Assembly: GCA_023150455.1 (NCBI GenBank)
Contig: JAKLKW010000083.1
Coordinates: forward strand, 1 to 32,890
Length of the DNA stretch: 32,890 bases
Reading direction: 5' to 3'
Source of the DNA: Alphaproteobacteria bacterium
GTDB lineage: Bacteria > Pseudomonadota > Alphaproteobacteria > JAEULC01
Part shown: in pieces, positions 5,957 through 14,794 of the stretch
How the letters are laid out: every line of letters starts with the position of its first letter
How positions within the stretch are numbered: the stretch's first letter is position 1
Notes under the pieces: generated by a model
What the model was told of the DNA's origin: nothing
What the model saw: only the letters and a program-made list of their open reading frames with translations
The model's database searches: none
Translations under genes and position numbers: made by a program

Positions 5957-8833
5957 TTGAACGCCGACGCGCAGATGGGCGGGCCGCGCGGGCCCGACGA
6001 CGCCGGCGCCGGCCCCGCTCGGGGCGACGCCGATGTCGCCGCGCGCGTGCTGGCGGTGGTGCGCGACCTGGTGCAGGAGCTGCAGCCGCATCGCGCCGGC
6101 CGCATCCGGGTCGAGGCCGGCAGCGACCTCGACCGCGATCTCGGCCTCGACAGCCTGGCGCGCGCGGAGTTGCTGCTGCGCCTCGACCGCGCCTTCAACG
6201 TCAGGCTGCCCGAGACGCTGATCGGCGATGCCGCAACGCCGCAGGACCTCATAAGCGCCGTCGCCGAGGCGCGGCCGGAGGCGGGCGCCCTGCCGGGCGT
6301 GGCCGTCGCGCCGCCGCCCGCGCTGCCGGACGTGCTGGAGCCGGCCGAGGCCCAAACGCTGCTGGAGGTGCTGGCGACGCATGTGCGCGAGCGCGGCGAC
6401 CGACCGCATATCCGCCTGTGGATCGACGACCGGACCGAGGAGACCATCACCTACGCCGCGCTCGATCGCGGCGCCCGCACCGCCGCTTCCGGCCTCTTCG
6501 ACCGCGGCGTCGCGCCCGGCGACCGCGTCGCGATCATGCTGCCGACCGGCAGGGCGTTCTTCGAGTGCTTCTTCGGCGTGCTGATGGCCGGCGCCATTCC
6601 GGTCCCGGTCTACCCGCCGTTCCGCCGCGCGCAGATCGAGGATCACCTGCGGCGGCAGGCCGGCATCCTGCGCAACGCGGCGGCCACGCTGATCGTCACG
6701 GACGAGGAGATCAGGCCGCTCGGTGGCCTGCTGCTGGGGCTGGTCGACGACCTGCGCGGCCTGGCGACGCCGGCGGAGCTCAAGGCCTCCGGCACGCTGG
6801 CCGAGCCGATGCCCGCCGCGGCGGACACGATCGCGCTGATCCAGTACACCTCCGGCAGCACCGGCGATCCGAAAGGCGTCGTGCTCGCGCATGCCAACCT
6901 GCTCGCCAATATCCGCGCCATGGGCGAGGCGCTGGAGGCGAGCGCGCGGGACGTGTTCGTGAGCTGGCTGCCGCTCTACCACGACATGGGTCTGATCGGC
7001 GCCTGGCTCGGCTCTCTCTACTACGCGGTGCCGGTCACGATCATGCCGCCGCTGGCGTTCCTCGCCAACCCGGTGCGCTGGCTCGCCCTCATCCACCGGC
7101 ACCGCGCCACCTTGTCGGCGGCGCCGAACTTCGCGTTCGAGCTGTGCCTCAGGTCCGTGCGCGACAAGGACATGGGCGGGCTCGACCTCGGCTCGCTGCG
7201 CATGGTCGTGAACGGGGCCGAGCCCGTCAGCCCCGGCACGATCCGACGCTTCGCCGAGCGCATGCGCCCCTTCGGCTTCCGCCCGGAAGCCATGGCGCCG
7301 GTCTACGGCCTCGCGGAATGCTCGGTCGGGCTCGCCTTCCCGCCGGTAGGCCGCGCGCCGCTCATCGACCGGGTGCGGCGCGACGCGCTGTCGACCGCCG
7401 GCCGGGCCGAGCCGGCGGCGCCCGACGACGCGACGGCGCTCGAGTTCGTCGCCTGCGGCCGGCCGCTGCCGCGCCACCAGATCCGCATCGTCGACGACCT
7501 GGGCCGCGAGCTGCCGGACCGGCGGCAGGGCCGCCTGCAGTTCAAGGGGCCGTCGACGACCAAAGGCTACTTCCGGGCGCCGGAGAAGACGCGCACGCTG
7601 TTCTCGGGCGATTGGCTGGAATCGGGCGACCTCGCCTATGTCGCCGGCGGCGACGTGTTCATCACCGGCCGCATCAAGGACATGATCATCCGCGCCGGGC
7701 GCAACCTTTATCCGCACGAGCTCGAGGAATTCATCGGCAACATCGCAGGCGTGCGCAAGGGCTGCGTCGTCGCCTTCGCCAGCCCCGACCTGCGCACGGG
7801 CACCGAGCGGCTGATCGTGATGGCGGAGACGCGGCTGGCCGACGAGGCCGGGCGCGAGGGCCTGCGCGAGCGGATCGCCGAGGCCTCGCTAGCTCTTCTG
7901 GAAACGCCGCCGGACGCGATCGTGCTGGTGCCGCCGCACGCCGTGCCGAAGACCTCGAGCGGCAAGATCCGCCGCTCCGCGGCGCGCGCGCTGTACGAAG
8001 CCGGGGCGATCGCCGCCGGGCGGCCCACGTTGTGGCGCCAGGTCGCGCACCTCGTGCTGTCCGGCGCGGTGGGCCGCCTGCGCCGCGCCGCGCGCATCGC
8101 CGGCGAGTACGCCTATGCGCTGCGCTGGTGGTGCGCGCTGGCGCTCGTCGGGTCCGCGGCCTGGCTCATGATCGCGCTGCTGCCGGTCAAGGCCTGGCGC
8201 TTCGCGGTCCTCCACGGCGCGGCGCGCACGTTCCTGCGCGCGGCCGGCATTCCGCTCGAGGTGACCGGGGACAAACGCGTTCCGGACAGCAACGCGATGA
8301 TCGTGGCCAATCATTCCAGCTATCTGGACGGCGTCGTGATCGCGGCCGCCGTCGAGGGGCGCCTGGCCTTCGTCGCCAAGGAGGAGTTGCGCCGCCAGTT
8401 CGTCGCCGGCCTGTTCCTCAAGCGGCTGGGTGCGATCTTCGTGCGGCGCGTGGACCCGCGCGGCGGGATCGAGGACACCGACGCGGTGCTGGCGGCCGTG
8501 CGCGGCGGCGAGCGCATCGTCACCTTCCCGGAGGGAACCTTCACCCGCATGCCCGGGCTGCTCGGCTTCCGCCTGGGCGCGTTCGTGGTGGCGGCGCAAG
8601 CCGGGATCCCCGTCTATCCGGTGACGATCCGGGGCACGCGCTCGATGCTGCGCAGCGGGCAGTGGCTGCCCCATCGCGGAAGCATCGCGCTCGATGTCGG
8701 CGCGCCGATGCGGGCGGACGGCCCCGATTTCCGCGCGGCCCTCGGGCTGCGCGACAGGATGCGGGCCGAAATGCTGGCGCGAACCGGCGAGCCCGACCTG
8801 GCGCGCGAACAGGTCGAGCTGCCCCGCGACTGA
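5957..8833 (+). CDS. ACP - fatty-acyl-AMP ligase - PlsC-type acyltransferase fusion
   Basis: A 958-residue multidomain lipid enzyme. An acyl carrier protein domain spans about residues 25-105, with the phosphopantetheine serine in GLDSL (S66). A fatty-acyl-AMP-ligase domain follows at about 130-690, with YTSGSTGDPKG at 297-307 and the GRIKDMII hinge. A hydrophobic segment lies near 730-760. A lysophosphatidic-acid-type acyltransferase domain ends the protein, with NHSSYLD (H786, D791) and FPEGTF near 857. The expected job is to activate a fatty acid, load it on the fused ACP and transfer it to a glycerophosphate or lysolipid at the membrane. I chose TTG 5957 because GGAG lies six bases upstream; ATG 5975 is an alternative. 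The longer GTG 5891 start falls inside the FNR-like box and is unlikely. Confidence 0.85.
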   Translation: MNADAQMGGPRGPDDAGAGPARGDADVAARVLAVVRDLVQELQPHRAGRIRVEAGSDLDRDLGLDSLARAELLLRLDRAFNVRLPETLIGDAATPQDLISAVAEARPEAGALPGVAVAPPPALPDVLEPAEAQTLLEVLATHVRERGDRPHIRLWIDDRTEETITYAALDRGARTAASGLFDRGVAPGDRVAIMLPTGRAFFECFFGVLMAGAIPVPVYPPFRRAQIEDHLRRQAGILRNAAATLIVTDEEIRPLGGLLLGLVDDLRGLATPAELKASGTLAEPMPAAADTIALIQYTSGSTGDPKGVVLAHANLLANIRAMGEALEASARDVFVSWLPLYHDMGLIGAWLGSLYYAVPVTIMPPLAFLANPVRWLALIHRHRATLSAAPNFAFELCLRSVRDKDMGGLDLGSLRMVVNGAEPVSPGTIRRFAERMRPFGFRPEAMAPVYGLAECSVGLAFPPVGRAPLIDRVRRDALSTAGRAEPAAPDDATALEFVACGRPLPRHQIRIVDDLGRELPDRRQGRLQFKGPSTTKGYFRAPEKTRTLFSGDWLESGDLAYVAGGDVFITGRIKDMIIRAGRNLYPHELEEFIGNIAGVRKGCVVAFASPDLRTGTERLIVMAETRLADEAGREGLRERIAEASLALLETPPDAIVLVPPHAVPKTSSGKIRRSAARALYEAGAIAAGRPTLWRQVAHLVLSGAVGRLRRAARIAGEYAYALRWWCALALVGSAAWLMIALLPVKAWRFAVLHGAARTFLRAAGIPLEVTGDKRVPDSNAMIVANHSSYLDGVVIAAAVEGRLAFVAKEELRRQFVAGLFLKRLGAIFVRRVDPRGGIEDTDAVLAAVRGGERIVTFPEGTFTRMPGLLGFRLGAFVVAAQAGIPVYPVTIRGTRSMLRSGQWLPHRGSIALDVGAPMRADGPDFRAALGLRDRMRAEMLARTGEPDLAREQVELPRD

Positions 8834-9044
8834 GCGCGGGGCAGCCCGGGTCGATGCAACGACGGGATGCGCAGCGAAGGCTGCACAGCGATCCCCTGGC
8901 GCCAGCAGAGGGGATTACCCTCACTCCGGCTTCGTCAGGGTCGGCAGAGCCCGCAGCGCCGACCATCTCGACAATGATCGGAGCGCGATTACCGCCTCCT
9001 CGCTGTGCAGCGTGGCTACAGTACCGGGGCGACCGGAAGAATCA

Positions 9045-9058
9045 TTGATCTGGATCAT
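9045..9058. promoter_or_regulatory. FNR/FixK-like box
   Basis: TTGATCTGGATCAT matches the FNR consensus TTGAT-N4-ATCAA at 9 of 10 defined positions. It is 75 bases upstream of a second box. No well-placed -10 is obvious for either direction, so it may be an auxiliary site for the MlaC-like gene. Confidence 0.45.
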
Positions 9059-9119
9059 GCCCGGAACGGCGCGCGCACGCCCTGTCGGTGGCACCGATAG
9101 CAGCGGCCGCCCGCCGGCA

Positions 9120-9161
9120 TTGACACAGGTCAAAGCGCGGCCTGTTGCAGCGCGGCATCGT
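9120..9161 (+). promoter_or_regulatory. FNR/FixK-like box and -10 for the MlaC-like gene
   Basis: TTGACACAGGTCAA lies at 9120-9133 with a CATCGT -10-like element at 9156-9161. The box centre is near -41 for a start around 9168, which leaves a short leader before ATG 9193. Confidence 0.5.
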
Positions 9162-9192
9162 CAGGCCTTCACCACGAGGCAGAAACCCCACC

Positions 9193-9888
9193 ATGTCGCA
9201 TGCAACGTCGATCGGCCGACCCGCTTCCCGAGGAGCCACAAGCGCGCGCAGGGCGCGCTTCGCCTGCGGCATGGCGATGCTGATCGGGTTGCTGGTTTCA
9301 GCACCGATCCGGTTCGCCCCGGCCGAGGCGGCAACGGAAGAGATTCTGCCGGCCGCGCAGTACGTGCAGACGATCATCAACGGCATGGTCGAGGTCTCGC
9401 GCCGCCCGACGCGCGAGCGGCGCGCCTTCTATGAAGACATGCTGATGAACCAGATCGACTGGAACGCGCCGGCGATGCACGCGCTGGGATCGCGCTGGTC
9501 CACGCTCGACCCGGCCGACCGCCGCAGGCTGGCGGAGTGGTCGCGCGACGCGCTCATGGGCGAGGACAGCGTGATGGAGTTCATCCAGAACCTGATCTTC
9601 ACCTACTGCCTCATCACCGGCCGCAGCCCGCAAGCGGACGGCGCGACGGTGCGCATCAGCTGCGGGCGTTTCGGCAACGAGCCGAACTTCTCGGTGCGGC
9701 TCTTGGTGCAGCGGCGCGGCGAGCGGTACCAGATCGTCGATGTCGGCTATGTCGGAATCTCGCTGATCGAGGCGCTCGGCGAGGCGCTGTTCGACCCCGA
9801 CGCGGTCGCCAAGCACGGCGTGCGCATCGACCGAAGCCACTCGGATGCCGGCGGCGGCGCACCGCGACAGGCGATTCCGGCAGGCTAG
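9193..9888 (+). CDS. MlaC/Ttg2D-like periplasmic lipid-binding protein
   Basis: A 231-residue exported protein. A basic N-terminus and hydrophobic stretch at about residues 25-40 end in a probable signal cleavage near AEA. The mature part resembles MlaC-family phospholipid carriers: a helical region and a late strand YQIVDVGYVGISLIEAL that matches the family pattern of an IVDV strand leading to a GIS turn. MlaC shuttles phospholipid between the outer membrane complex and an inner-membrane ABC transporter. No mlaA/B/D/E/F genes are nearby, so this is an orphan and its partner is unknown. ATG 9193 fits the signal peptide; the upstream frame from 9145 adds a non-hydrophobic leader. The gene follows an FNR-like box. 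Family assignment is moderate because the sequence is divergent. Confidence 0.65.
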   Translation: MSHATSIGRPASRGATSARRARFACGMAMLIGLLVSAPIRFAPAEAATEEILPAAQYVQTIINGMVEVSRRPTRERRAFYEDMLMNQIDWNAPAMHALGSRWSTLDPADRRRLAEWSRDALMGEDSVMEFIQNLIFTYCLITGRSPQADGATVRISCGRFGNEPNFSVRLLVQRRGERYQIVDVGYVGISLIEALGEALFDPDAVAKHGVRIDRSHSDAGGGAPRQAIPAG

Positions 9889-9901
9889 CGCCGAGAGCGT
9901 C

Positions 9902-10429
9902 GTGGCCGAAGGCATCCGCATCAACCGCGCGCCGGTCCTGACGCTCTGGGCCGCCGTCGTGGCCGAGCGGCTCGGCTTCAAGCGCGCGGAGGCGCTGACC
10001 CTGGGCCGCGCGGTCGCGGGCCTGAACGCCTATAGCAAGGGCGTGGCGATCGGCCTGTTCGAGCCGACGCCCGCGGCCGAGCGCGAGCGGCGCAGGCGCG
10101 CGCGCCACGGCGCTACGATCCGCGTCAGCCTGCTGCAGCGGGCGGTGCCGTCGGTACAGACGCCGGAGGGCCTGCGCGCGCTGGCCAAGGACCGGCCGAT
10201 CGACCCCAAGAGCGTCGAGCGCTATCTCGAGGACAAGTTCGGCGACCATCTGGACGCCGCGCGGTCGGCGATGATGCGGCTCGCGCGTGCTTTGCCGCCG
10301 GCCGAGCTGGCGCACAAGGCCTACCGTCTCTACGAGGCGTTCGGCCCGGCCATCCCGGCCGGCAAGGCCGGCTGGGGCGCCGCCGGCACGCTCGACCTCA
10401 AGAAGATCGCCGCCCTGGCGCAAGCGTAG
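9902..10429 (+). CDS. Conserved unknown 175-aa protein
   Basis: A soluble protein of about 175 residues starting at GTG 9902, 13 bases after the MlaC-like stop, so the two are probably co-transcribed. The N-terminal part reads RINRAPVLTLWAAVVAERLG and then EALTLGRAVAGLNAYSKG, a helical, conserved-looking block. The middle is basic, and a C-terminal helical part ends in LDLKKIAALA. I do not recognise a domain with known function. An ATG at 9845 overlaps the previous gene and would add about 19 arginine-rich residues with no family look. It converges with the next gene. Confidence 0.7.
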   Translation: MAEGIRINRAPVLTLWAAVVAERLGFKRAEALTLGRAVAGLNAYSKGVAIGLFEPTPAAERERRRRARHGATIRVSLLQRAVPSVQTPEGLRALAKDRPIDPKSVERYLEDKFGDHLDAARSAMMRLARALPPAELAHKAYRLYEAFGPAIPAGKAGWGAAGTLDLKKIAALAQA

Positions 10430-10445
10430 CGCGGCGGCCGGCGGT

Positions 10446-10808
10446 CTAGAACGCCAGCTTCCACTGGCCGCCCGAGACCTGGCAGAACGGCAGCACGTAG
10501 CGACGGCCCTTGCCCGCGGTGAACTCGTGCACGACCTCGCCGCAGGGCATGCCGTCGCGCGTGAAGGTCTTGCGCAGCGTCGCCCGGCCGGCATTGTCGC
10601 TGTCGGCGCTCCTCCAGGCCGCGGTGGTCCCGACCTTCTTCGACGCCAACACCTTCTCCATCGACTGCCGCATCAGCGCCATGTCGCCGGCGCTCATCGT
10701 CGCCGCGTCGCGGCCGAACGGATCGATCAGGGCTTGCGCGGACACGGCGCCGGAAAGGCCGAGCACGCCCATGGCGGCCGCGGCGAACAGGGTGCGGAAA
10801 CGGGTCAT
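10446..10808 (-). CDS. Secreted 17-kDa-surface-antigen-like small protein
   Basis: A 120-residue protein with a clear signal peptide (MTRFRTLFAAAAMGVLGLSG, probable cleavage after VSA near residue 24). The mature part holds LMRQSMEKVL, then WRSADSDNAGRATLRKTF, CGEVVHEF and a C-terminal CQVSGGQWKL. This layout, with WRN/WRS...G plus a paired cysteine and a final QPDG/GGQW-like turn, resembles the rickettsial 17-kDa surface antigen / RT0821 family, but without the lipobox. It is likely periplasmic or outer-membrane associated; C89 and C109 could form a disulfide. An FNR-like box lies 72 bases upstream of the start. Confidence 0.65.
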   Translation of the reverse strand: MTRFRTLFAAAAMGVLGLSGAVSAQALIDPFGRDAATMSAGDMALMRQSMEKVLASKKVGTTAAWRSADSDNAGRATLRKTFTRDGMPCGEVVHEFTAGKGRRYVLPFCQVSGGQWKLAF

Positions 10809-10879
10809 CGTGGTCGCTCCTTGGAAATCTTGTCGACGCGGGAACGCGGCAAGCTCATTGCAGTGACGCGCCTCCGGCC

Positions 10880-10893
10880 ATGACCTGGGTCAA
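10880..10893 (-). promoter_or_regulatory. FNR/FixK-like box upstream of the secreted small protein
   Basis: Read on the minus strand this is TTGACCCAGGTCAT. It lies 72-85 bases before the start at 10808, like the other boxes in the window. The gcvPB stop codon (10892-10890) falls inside its first half-site. A -10 is weakly suggested near 10854-10860. Confidence 0.45.
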
Positions 10894-12235
10894 CCCGGCG
10901 TCCGGTCGCCGAGCACGAGTTCGCGTGCCGCCTTCACCTCGTCGAGGCGCCGGACCGGCGTCGCGTGCGGCGCCGACCTCAGCTTCTCCGGCTCCTTCAC
11001 CGCTTCCTCCGCGATCCGCCGCATCGCGGCGACAAAGGCGTCCAGGGTCTGGCGGCTTTCCGTCTCGGTCGGCTCGATCATCAGCGCCTCCGGGACGATG
11101 AGCGGGAAATAGTTCGTGGGCGGATGGAATCCAAAGTCCATCAGGCGCTTGCTGACGTCGAGCGCATGCACGGCGGTGCCCGCGATCCTGCCCTGGCACA
11201 CGAACTCGTGCATGCAGGTGCGGTCGTACGGCACCGGGAACAGGTCCTTGAGCTTCACGCGGAGGTAGTTCGCGTTGAGCACGGCGTGCATCGCGTTCTG
11301 CCGCAGGCCCTCGCCGCCATGCATCGCGATATAGGCGTAGGCGCGGACGAAACCGGCCCGGGCAGGTAGTCGGCGAGCGCAGCGCTCGCACCCAGCGGCC
11401 CGGAGCCGGGCCCGCCGCCGCCGTGCGGCGTGGCGAAGGTCTTGTGCAGGTTGTAGTGCATGAGATCGATGCCGAGTTCCCCCGGCCGCACGATCCCGGT
11501 CAGCGCGTTCATGTTGGCGCCATCGCCGTAGAGCAGCGCGCCGCAACCGTGCACGATGCGCGCGATCTCCCCGATGTTCTCGTCGAACAGGCCCAGCGTG
11601 TTGGGATTGGTGAGCATCAGCCCGAGCACGCTCTCGTTGCACGCGGCGCGGAGCGCGGCCAGGTCGAGGTTGCCGCGCGCGTCCGACGGGATCTCGAGCG
11701 TCGTCAGCCCCGCCATCGCGCTCGACGCGGGGTTGGTGCCGTGCGCCGAGTCGGGGATCAGCACCACGCGGCGCCGCGCCTCGCCGCGGTCGGCGTGGTA
11801 GGCGCGCATCATCAGCAGGGCGCCGAGCTCGCCATGGGCGCCGGCGGCCGGCTGCAGCGAGACCGCGACGAAGCCGCCGATCTCCTTCAGCCATTCCTGC
11901 AGCCGGTGCATCAGCGCCAGGCTGCCTTGCATGGTCGCAGGCGCCTGCAGCGGATGCCCCTCGGCGAAGCCCGGCAGCCGCGCGACCTCGTCGGCGATCT
12001 TGGGGTTGTACTTCATGGTGCAGGAGCCGAGCGGATAGAAGCCGCTGTCGATGCCCCAGTTCCGTTGCGACAGCCGCAGGAAATGGCGCACGACGTCGAG
12101 CTGCGAGAGCTCCGGCAGGCCGTTGTCGTCGCGCAGCAGGTCCGCCGGCAGCTCCGCCGCCGGCACGTCGAGCGGCGCCAGCGTCACGCCGCTGCGCCCG
12201 GGAACGCTGAACTCGTAGACCGTGGGCTCCGTCAT
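10890..12235 (-). pseudogene. gcvPB: Glycine dehydrogenase (decarboxylating) subunit 2, frame-disrupted
   Basis: This encodes the beta half of the P-protein of the glycine cleavage system, which decarboxylates glycine with PLP and passes the aminomethyl group to GcvH. The first frame from ATG 12235 is normal through SAHGTNPASSAM and NLHKTFATPHGGGGPGSGPLG (PLP lysine in NLHKTF) up to LADYLPGP. The rest, from GFVRAYAYI to LVLGDRTPG, is in another frame. The switch is at about 11353-11363, at the palindrome GCCCGGGC. Compared with the family, about 30 residues usually lying between these blocks (with a DRPKSIG-like motif) are absent. Net length is not a multiple of three. It is either an inactivating deletion or an assembly error. 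It follows gcvPA by 9 bases. Confidence 0.85.
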
Positions 12236-12244
12236 GACGCCTCC

Positions 12245-13597
12245 TTACGCCGCCGCCTGGCGCAGGCCTTCGACCAGCCGGTCGATCTCGTCCTTCGTGT
12301 TCATCTCCGTCACCGAGACCAGCATGTGGCGCGCGAGATGCGGGTAGTCGGCGCCGAGGTCGTGGCCGCCGACGATGCCGAAGCGGTCGAGCAGGATTTC
12401 GTTCACCGCGGCGACCGGCTTGTCCAGCGCGACCGCGAACTCGCGGAAGAAGGGACGCTCCGGCGCCCCGGGATTGATCTCGAGGCCGGCGCGCCGCGCG
12501 ATCTCGCGCGCCGCGTAGTGGCTCTTGTGGTAGCAGAGCTCCGCGACGTGCCTTAGCCCCGCCTTGCCCATGGTCGCGAGATAGACGGTGGCGGCGAGGG
12601 CCGAGAGCGCCGCATTGGTGCAGATGTTGCTGGTCGCCTTGGCGCGCCTTATATGCTGCTCGCGCGTCGCCAGCGTCAGGACGTAGCCGCGCTCGCCCGC
12701 GGCGTCGACCGTCTCGCCGACCAGGCGGCCGGGGACCCGGCGCACGAGCGCCTTGCGCGCCGCCAGGATGCCGAGATGCGGCCCGCCGAAGGAGGGCGGA
12801 ATGCCGAGCGGCTGGCCGTCGGCGACGACGACGTCGGCGCCATAGGCGCCCGGCGGCTGGAACAGGCCGAGCGAGACGGGATCGGCCACGACGATCAGCA
12901 GCGCGCCCGCGCGATGTACGTCGTCGGCGAGGCCGCGCACGTCCTCGAACTGGCCGAGGAAGCTCGGGTTCTGGATCACCAGGGCCGCCGTGCGCCCGCC
13001 GAGCAGGGAACGGATCGCGCCCGGCGCCGGCGCCGCGGCGTCGACGCCCGGCACAGAAGCATCGGTGCCGCTGAGATAGGTCCGCACGACGGCGCGGTAT
13101 TGCGGATGCACGGCGGGCGACAGGATCACCTCGGTCCGCTTGCCGGCGGCCGCATTGAGCGCGAGCAGCACCGCCTCGGCCAGCGCGGTGGCGCCGTCGT
13201 AGTGGCTGGCGTTGCTCACGTCCATGCCCGTCAGCCGGCAGATCATGCTCTGGTACTCGAACATCGCCTGCAGCATGCCCTGGCTGATCTCGGGCTGGTA
13301 CGGCGTGTAGGACGTGTAGAACTCGCCGCGGCGGAGCACGTAGTCGACGGTCGACGGGACGAAGTGCCGGTAGGCGCCGGCGCCGAGGAAGGAAGCGCAG
13401 CCGGCGGTGTCGCGGTTGCGCCCGGCCAGGGCGCGCATCTCGCGCTCGATCTCCATCTCGCTGAGCGGCGCCGGCAGGTCGAGGGCGGGGAAGCGCGCCT
13501 CTGCCGGCACGCCGTCGAACAGGCCCTCCAGGCGCGCGGCGCCGATGGCGTCGAGCATTGCCCGGCGGTCGGCATCGGTATGCGGCAGGTACGTCAT
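12245..13597 (-). CDS. gcvPA: Glycine dehydrogenase (decarboxylating) subunit 1
   Basis: The alpha half (450 residues) of the split P-protein of the glycine cleavage system. Family blocks are visible: YLPHTDADRRAML at the N-terminus, FLGAGAYRHFVPS near 80-92, SYTPYQPEISQGMLQ near 103-117, SNASHYDGATALAEA near 137-151, GQPLGIPPSFGGPHLG and the TREQHIRRAKATSNICTNAAL block. ATG 13597 is preferred because GAGAGG lies seven bases upstream and the family starts at this point; an upstream GTG/ATG frame from 13624 adds nine residues. It works with GcvPB, which is disrupted here, so the complex may be non-functional unless the lesion is artefactual. gcvT and gcvH are not in the window. Confidence 0.93.
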   Translation of the reverse strand: MTYLPHTDADRRAMLDAIGAARLEGLFDGVPAEARFPALDLPAPLSEMEIEREMRALAGRNRDTAGCASFLGAGAYRHFVPSTVDYVLRRGEFYTSYTPYQPEISQGMLQAMFEYQSMICRLTGMDVSNASHYDGATALAEAVLLALNAAAGKRTEVILSPAVHPQYRAVVRTYLSGTDASVPGVDAAAPAPGAIRSLLGGRTAALVIQNPSFLGQFEDVRGLADDVHRAGALLIVVADPVSLGLFQPPGAYGADVVVADGQPLGIPPSFGGPHLGILAARKALVRRVPGRLVGETVDAAGERGYVLTLATREQHIRRAKATSNICTNAALSALAATVYLATMGKAGLRHVAELCYHKSHYAAREIARRAGLEINPGAPERPFFREFAVALDKPVAAVNEILLDRFGIVGGHDLGADYPHLARHMLVSVTEMNTKDEIDRLVEGLRQAAA

Positions 13598-13631
13598 GGC
13601 TCGCCTCTCATGCTCGGTCGCCACCTGTCCG

Positions 13632-14771
13632 TCAGACCACCGCCCGCACCAACCGGCGCAGGCGATGGCCGATGACGACCGGCACGTAGCCGGCGCCGCA
13701 CAGCGCCGCGTCCAGCGCCGCGTCGCCGGTATCGAACCGCAGCAGCGGCGTGTGCCGCAGCTTCTCGGGCGTCGCCACCACGATCACGTTCTCGGGCCCG
13801 ATGCGCCTGACGACCTCGGCGCTGAGCGGCTGGTTGCCGCGGCCGAGCACGAAGCCTTGGGCGCCGAGCGGGCTCAGGATCAGCTTGCGGCGCGGATAGT
13901 GGTCGAGCAGCGCGAGGATGCTCTTCTCGTCGAGGTCCTTGCCCACCAGCTTGCCGCCGGCCACCGCGTCGATGCCGAGCAGCGTCTGCTCGATCCGCAG
14001 CAGCTCGCCCAGGGTGCGCACGGTGCTGCCGGGGCCGAGCAGCACGAGGCAATCGGGGTCGGCGGCGACGTCCTCGAAGAGGAAGCGGGCGATCTCCTCC
14101 TTCGCGTCGGCGTCGGCGCCTTCGGCCAGCAGCATCTTGGCGGCGGGCGTGAAGGTCGGCTCGCGCGGCGCCATGGCCGTGCAGTACTGGCGCACGACCC
14201 ATTCGCCCCGGCGGTAGCGGTCCTCGTCGAGGTCGAGCACCTCGGACGGACCGCAGGCGACCGTTCCCTCGAGCCAGGCGAACAGGATCTCGGCGGTGCG
14301 GCGCGGATTGGCGCCGAACACGGCGGAGTACATCTTCACCCCCGCCGGGATGCCCAGGATCGGCGTGCGGTCGCCGACGACGCCGCACAGGTCGCGCGCC
14401 GTGCCGTCGCCGCCGCAGAACAGGATCAGGTCGACGCCGTGATCGACGAATCGCGCCGCGGCCGCCTTGGTGTCCGCGCCGCTCGTGTCCGCGCCGCCGG
14501 GCGCATGGACGACCGCGGCATCCGCGAACGCGGCGCAGCGGAGCGCGTCGGCGCCCATCGCCCCGGCGCAGGTGAGCCAGCGCGGCTCGACGCGCGCGGC
14601 GGCCTCGGCCAGGAGCGCCTTGAGCCAGCGCAGCGTCTCCACCGCCTTGGCCGGCGCCGACGGCAGCGCGCCGCGCGCGACGGCTGCGGCCACGACACCG
14701 TCCGTGCCCTTGAGCCCCACGCGGCCGCCCATGCCCGCGATCGGGTTCACGACGAAGCCGATCCGCTTCAT
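13632..14771 (-). CDS. ATP-NAD kinase family protein
   Basis: A 379-residue member of the ATP-NAD kinase-like family (COG3199 type). It begins RIGFVVNPIAGMGGRVGLKG, typical of the family's N-terminus. It carries the diacylglycerol/NAD-kinase-fold GGDGTARD motif near residues 118-125, followed by PILGIPAGVKMYSAVFG. A C-terminal part with LSPLGAQGFVLGRGNQPLS is also characteristic. The true substrate of this subgroup is not firmly known. It lies between kbl and gcvPA in one run of minus-strand genes with gaps of 20-35 bases. A role in supplying or tuning nucleotide cofactors for the threonine/glycine route is possible, but that is inference. Confidence 0.85.
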   Translation of the reverse strand: MKRIGFVVNPIAGMGGRVGLKGTDGVVAAAVARGALPSAPAKAVETLRWLKALLAEAAARVEPRWLTCAGAMGADALRCAAFADAAVVHAPGGADTSGADTKAAAARFVDHGVDLILFCGGDGTARDLCGVVGDRTPILGIPAGVKMYSAVFGANPRRTAEILFAWLEGTVACGPSEVLDLDEDRYRRGEWVVRQYCTAMAPREPTFTPAAKMLLAEGADADAKEEIARFLFEDVAADPDCLVLLGPGSTVRTLGELLRIEQTLLGIDAVAGGKLVGKDLDEKSILALLDHYPRRKLILSPLGAQGFVLGRGNQPLSAEVVRRIGPENVIVVATPEKLRHTPLLRFDTGDAALDAALCGAGYVPVVIGHRLRRLVRAVV

Positions 14772-14794
14772 CGGCGACGGCTAGGGCCGCCCGT

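Larger units (their letters stand above)
8834..9192. other. Intergenic region with two FNR-like boxes
   Basis: No convincing gene is present. An inverted repeat (ATCCCCT 8891-8897, AGGGGAT 8909-8915) may act as a weak terminator for the fusion gene but has no T-run. Two activator-like boxes follow at 9045-9058 and 9120-9133. A minus-strand frame here begins inside a box and has no ribosome binding site, so I do not call it. Confidence 0.45.

Noticed and set aside
5894-7717. 607-aa minus-strand open frame opposite the ACP-ligase fusion
   Set aside because: Same reason: biased composition, no motif, antisense to a well supported gene.
8921-9133. 70-aa minus-strand frame in the gap before the MlaC-like gene
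   Set aside because: Its start codon lies in an FNR-like box, it has no ribosome binding site and the protein shows no domain or signal.
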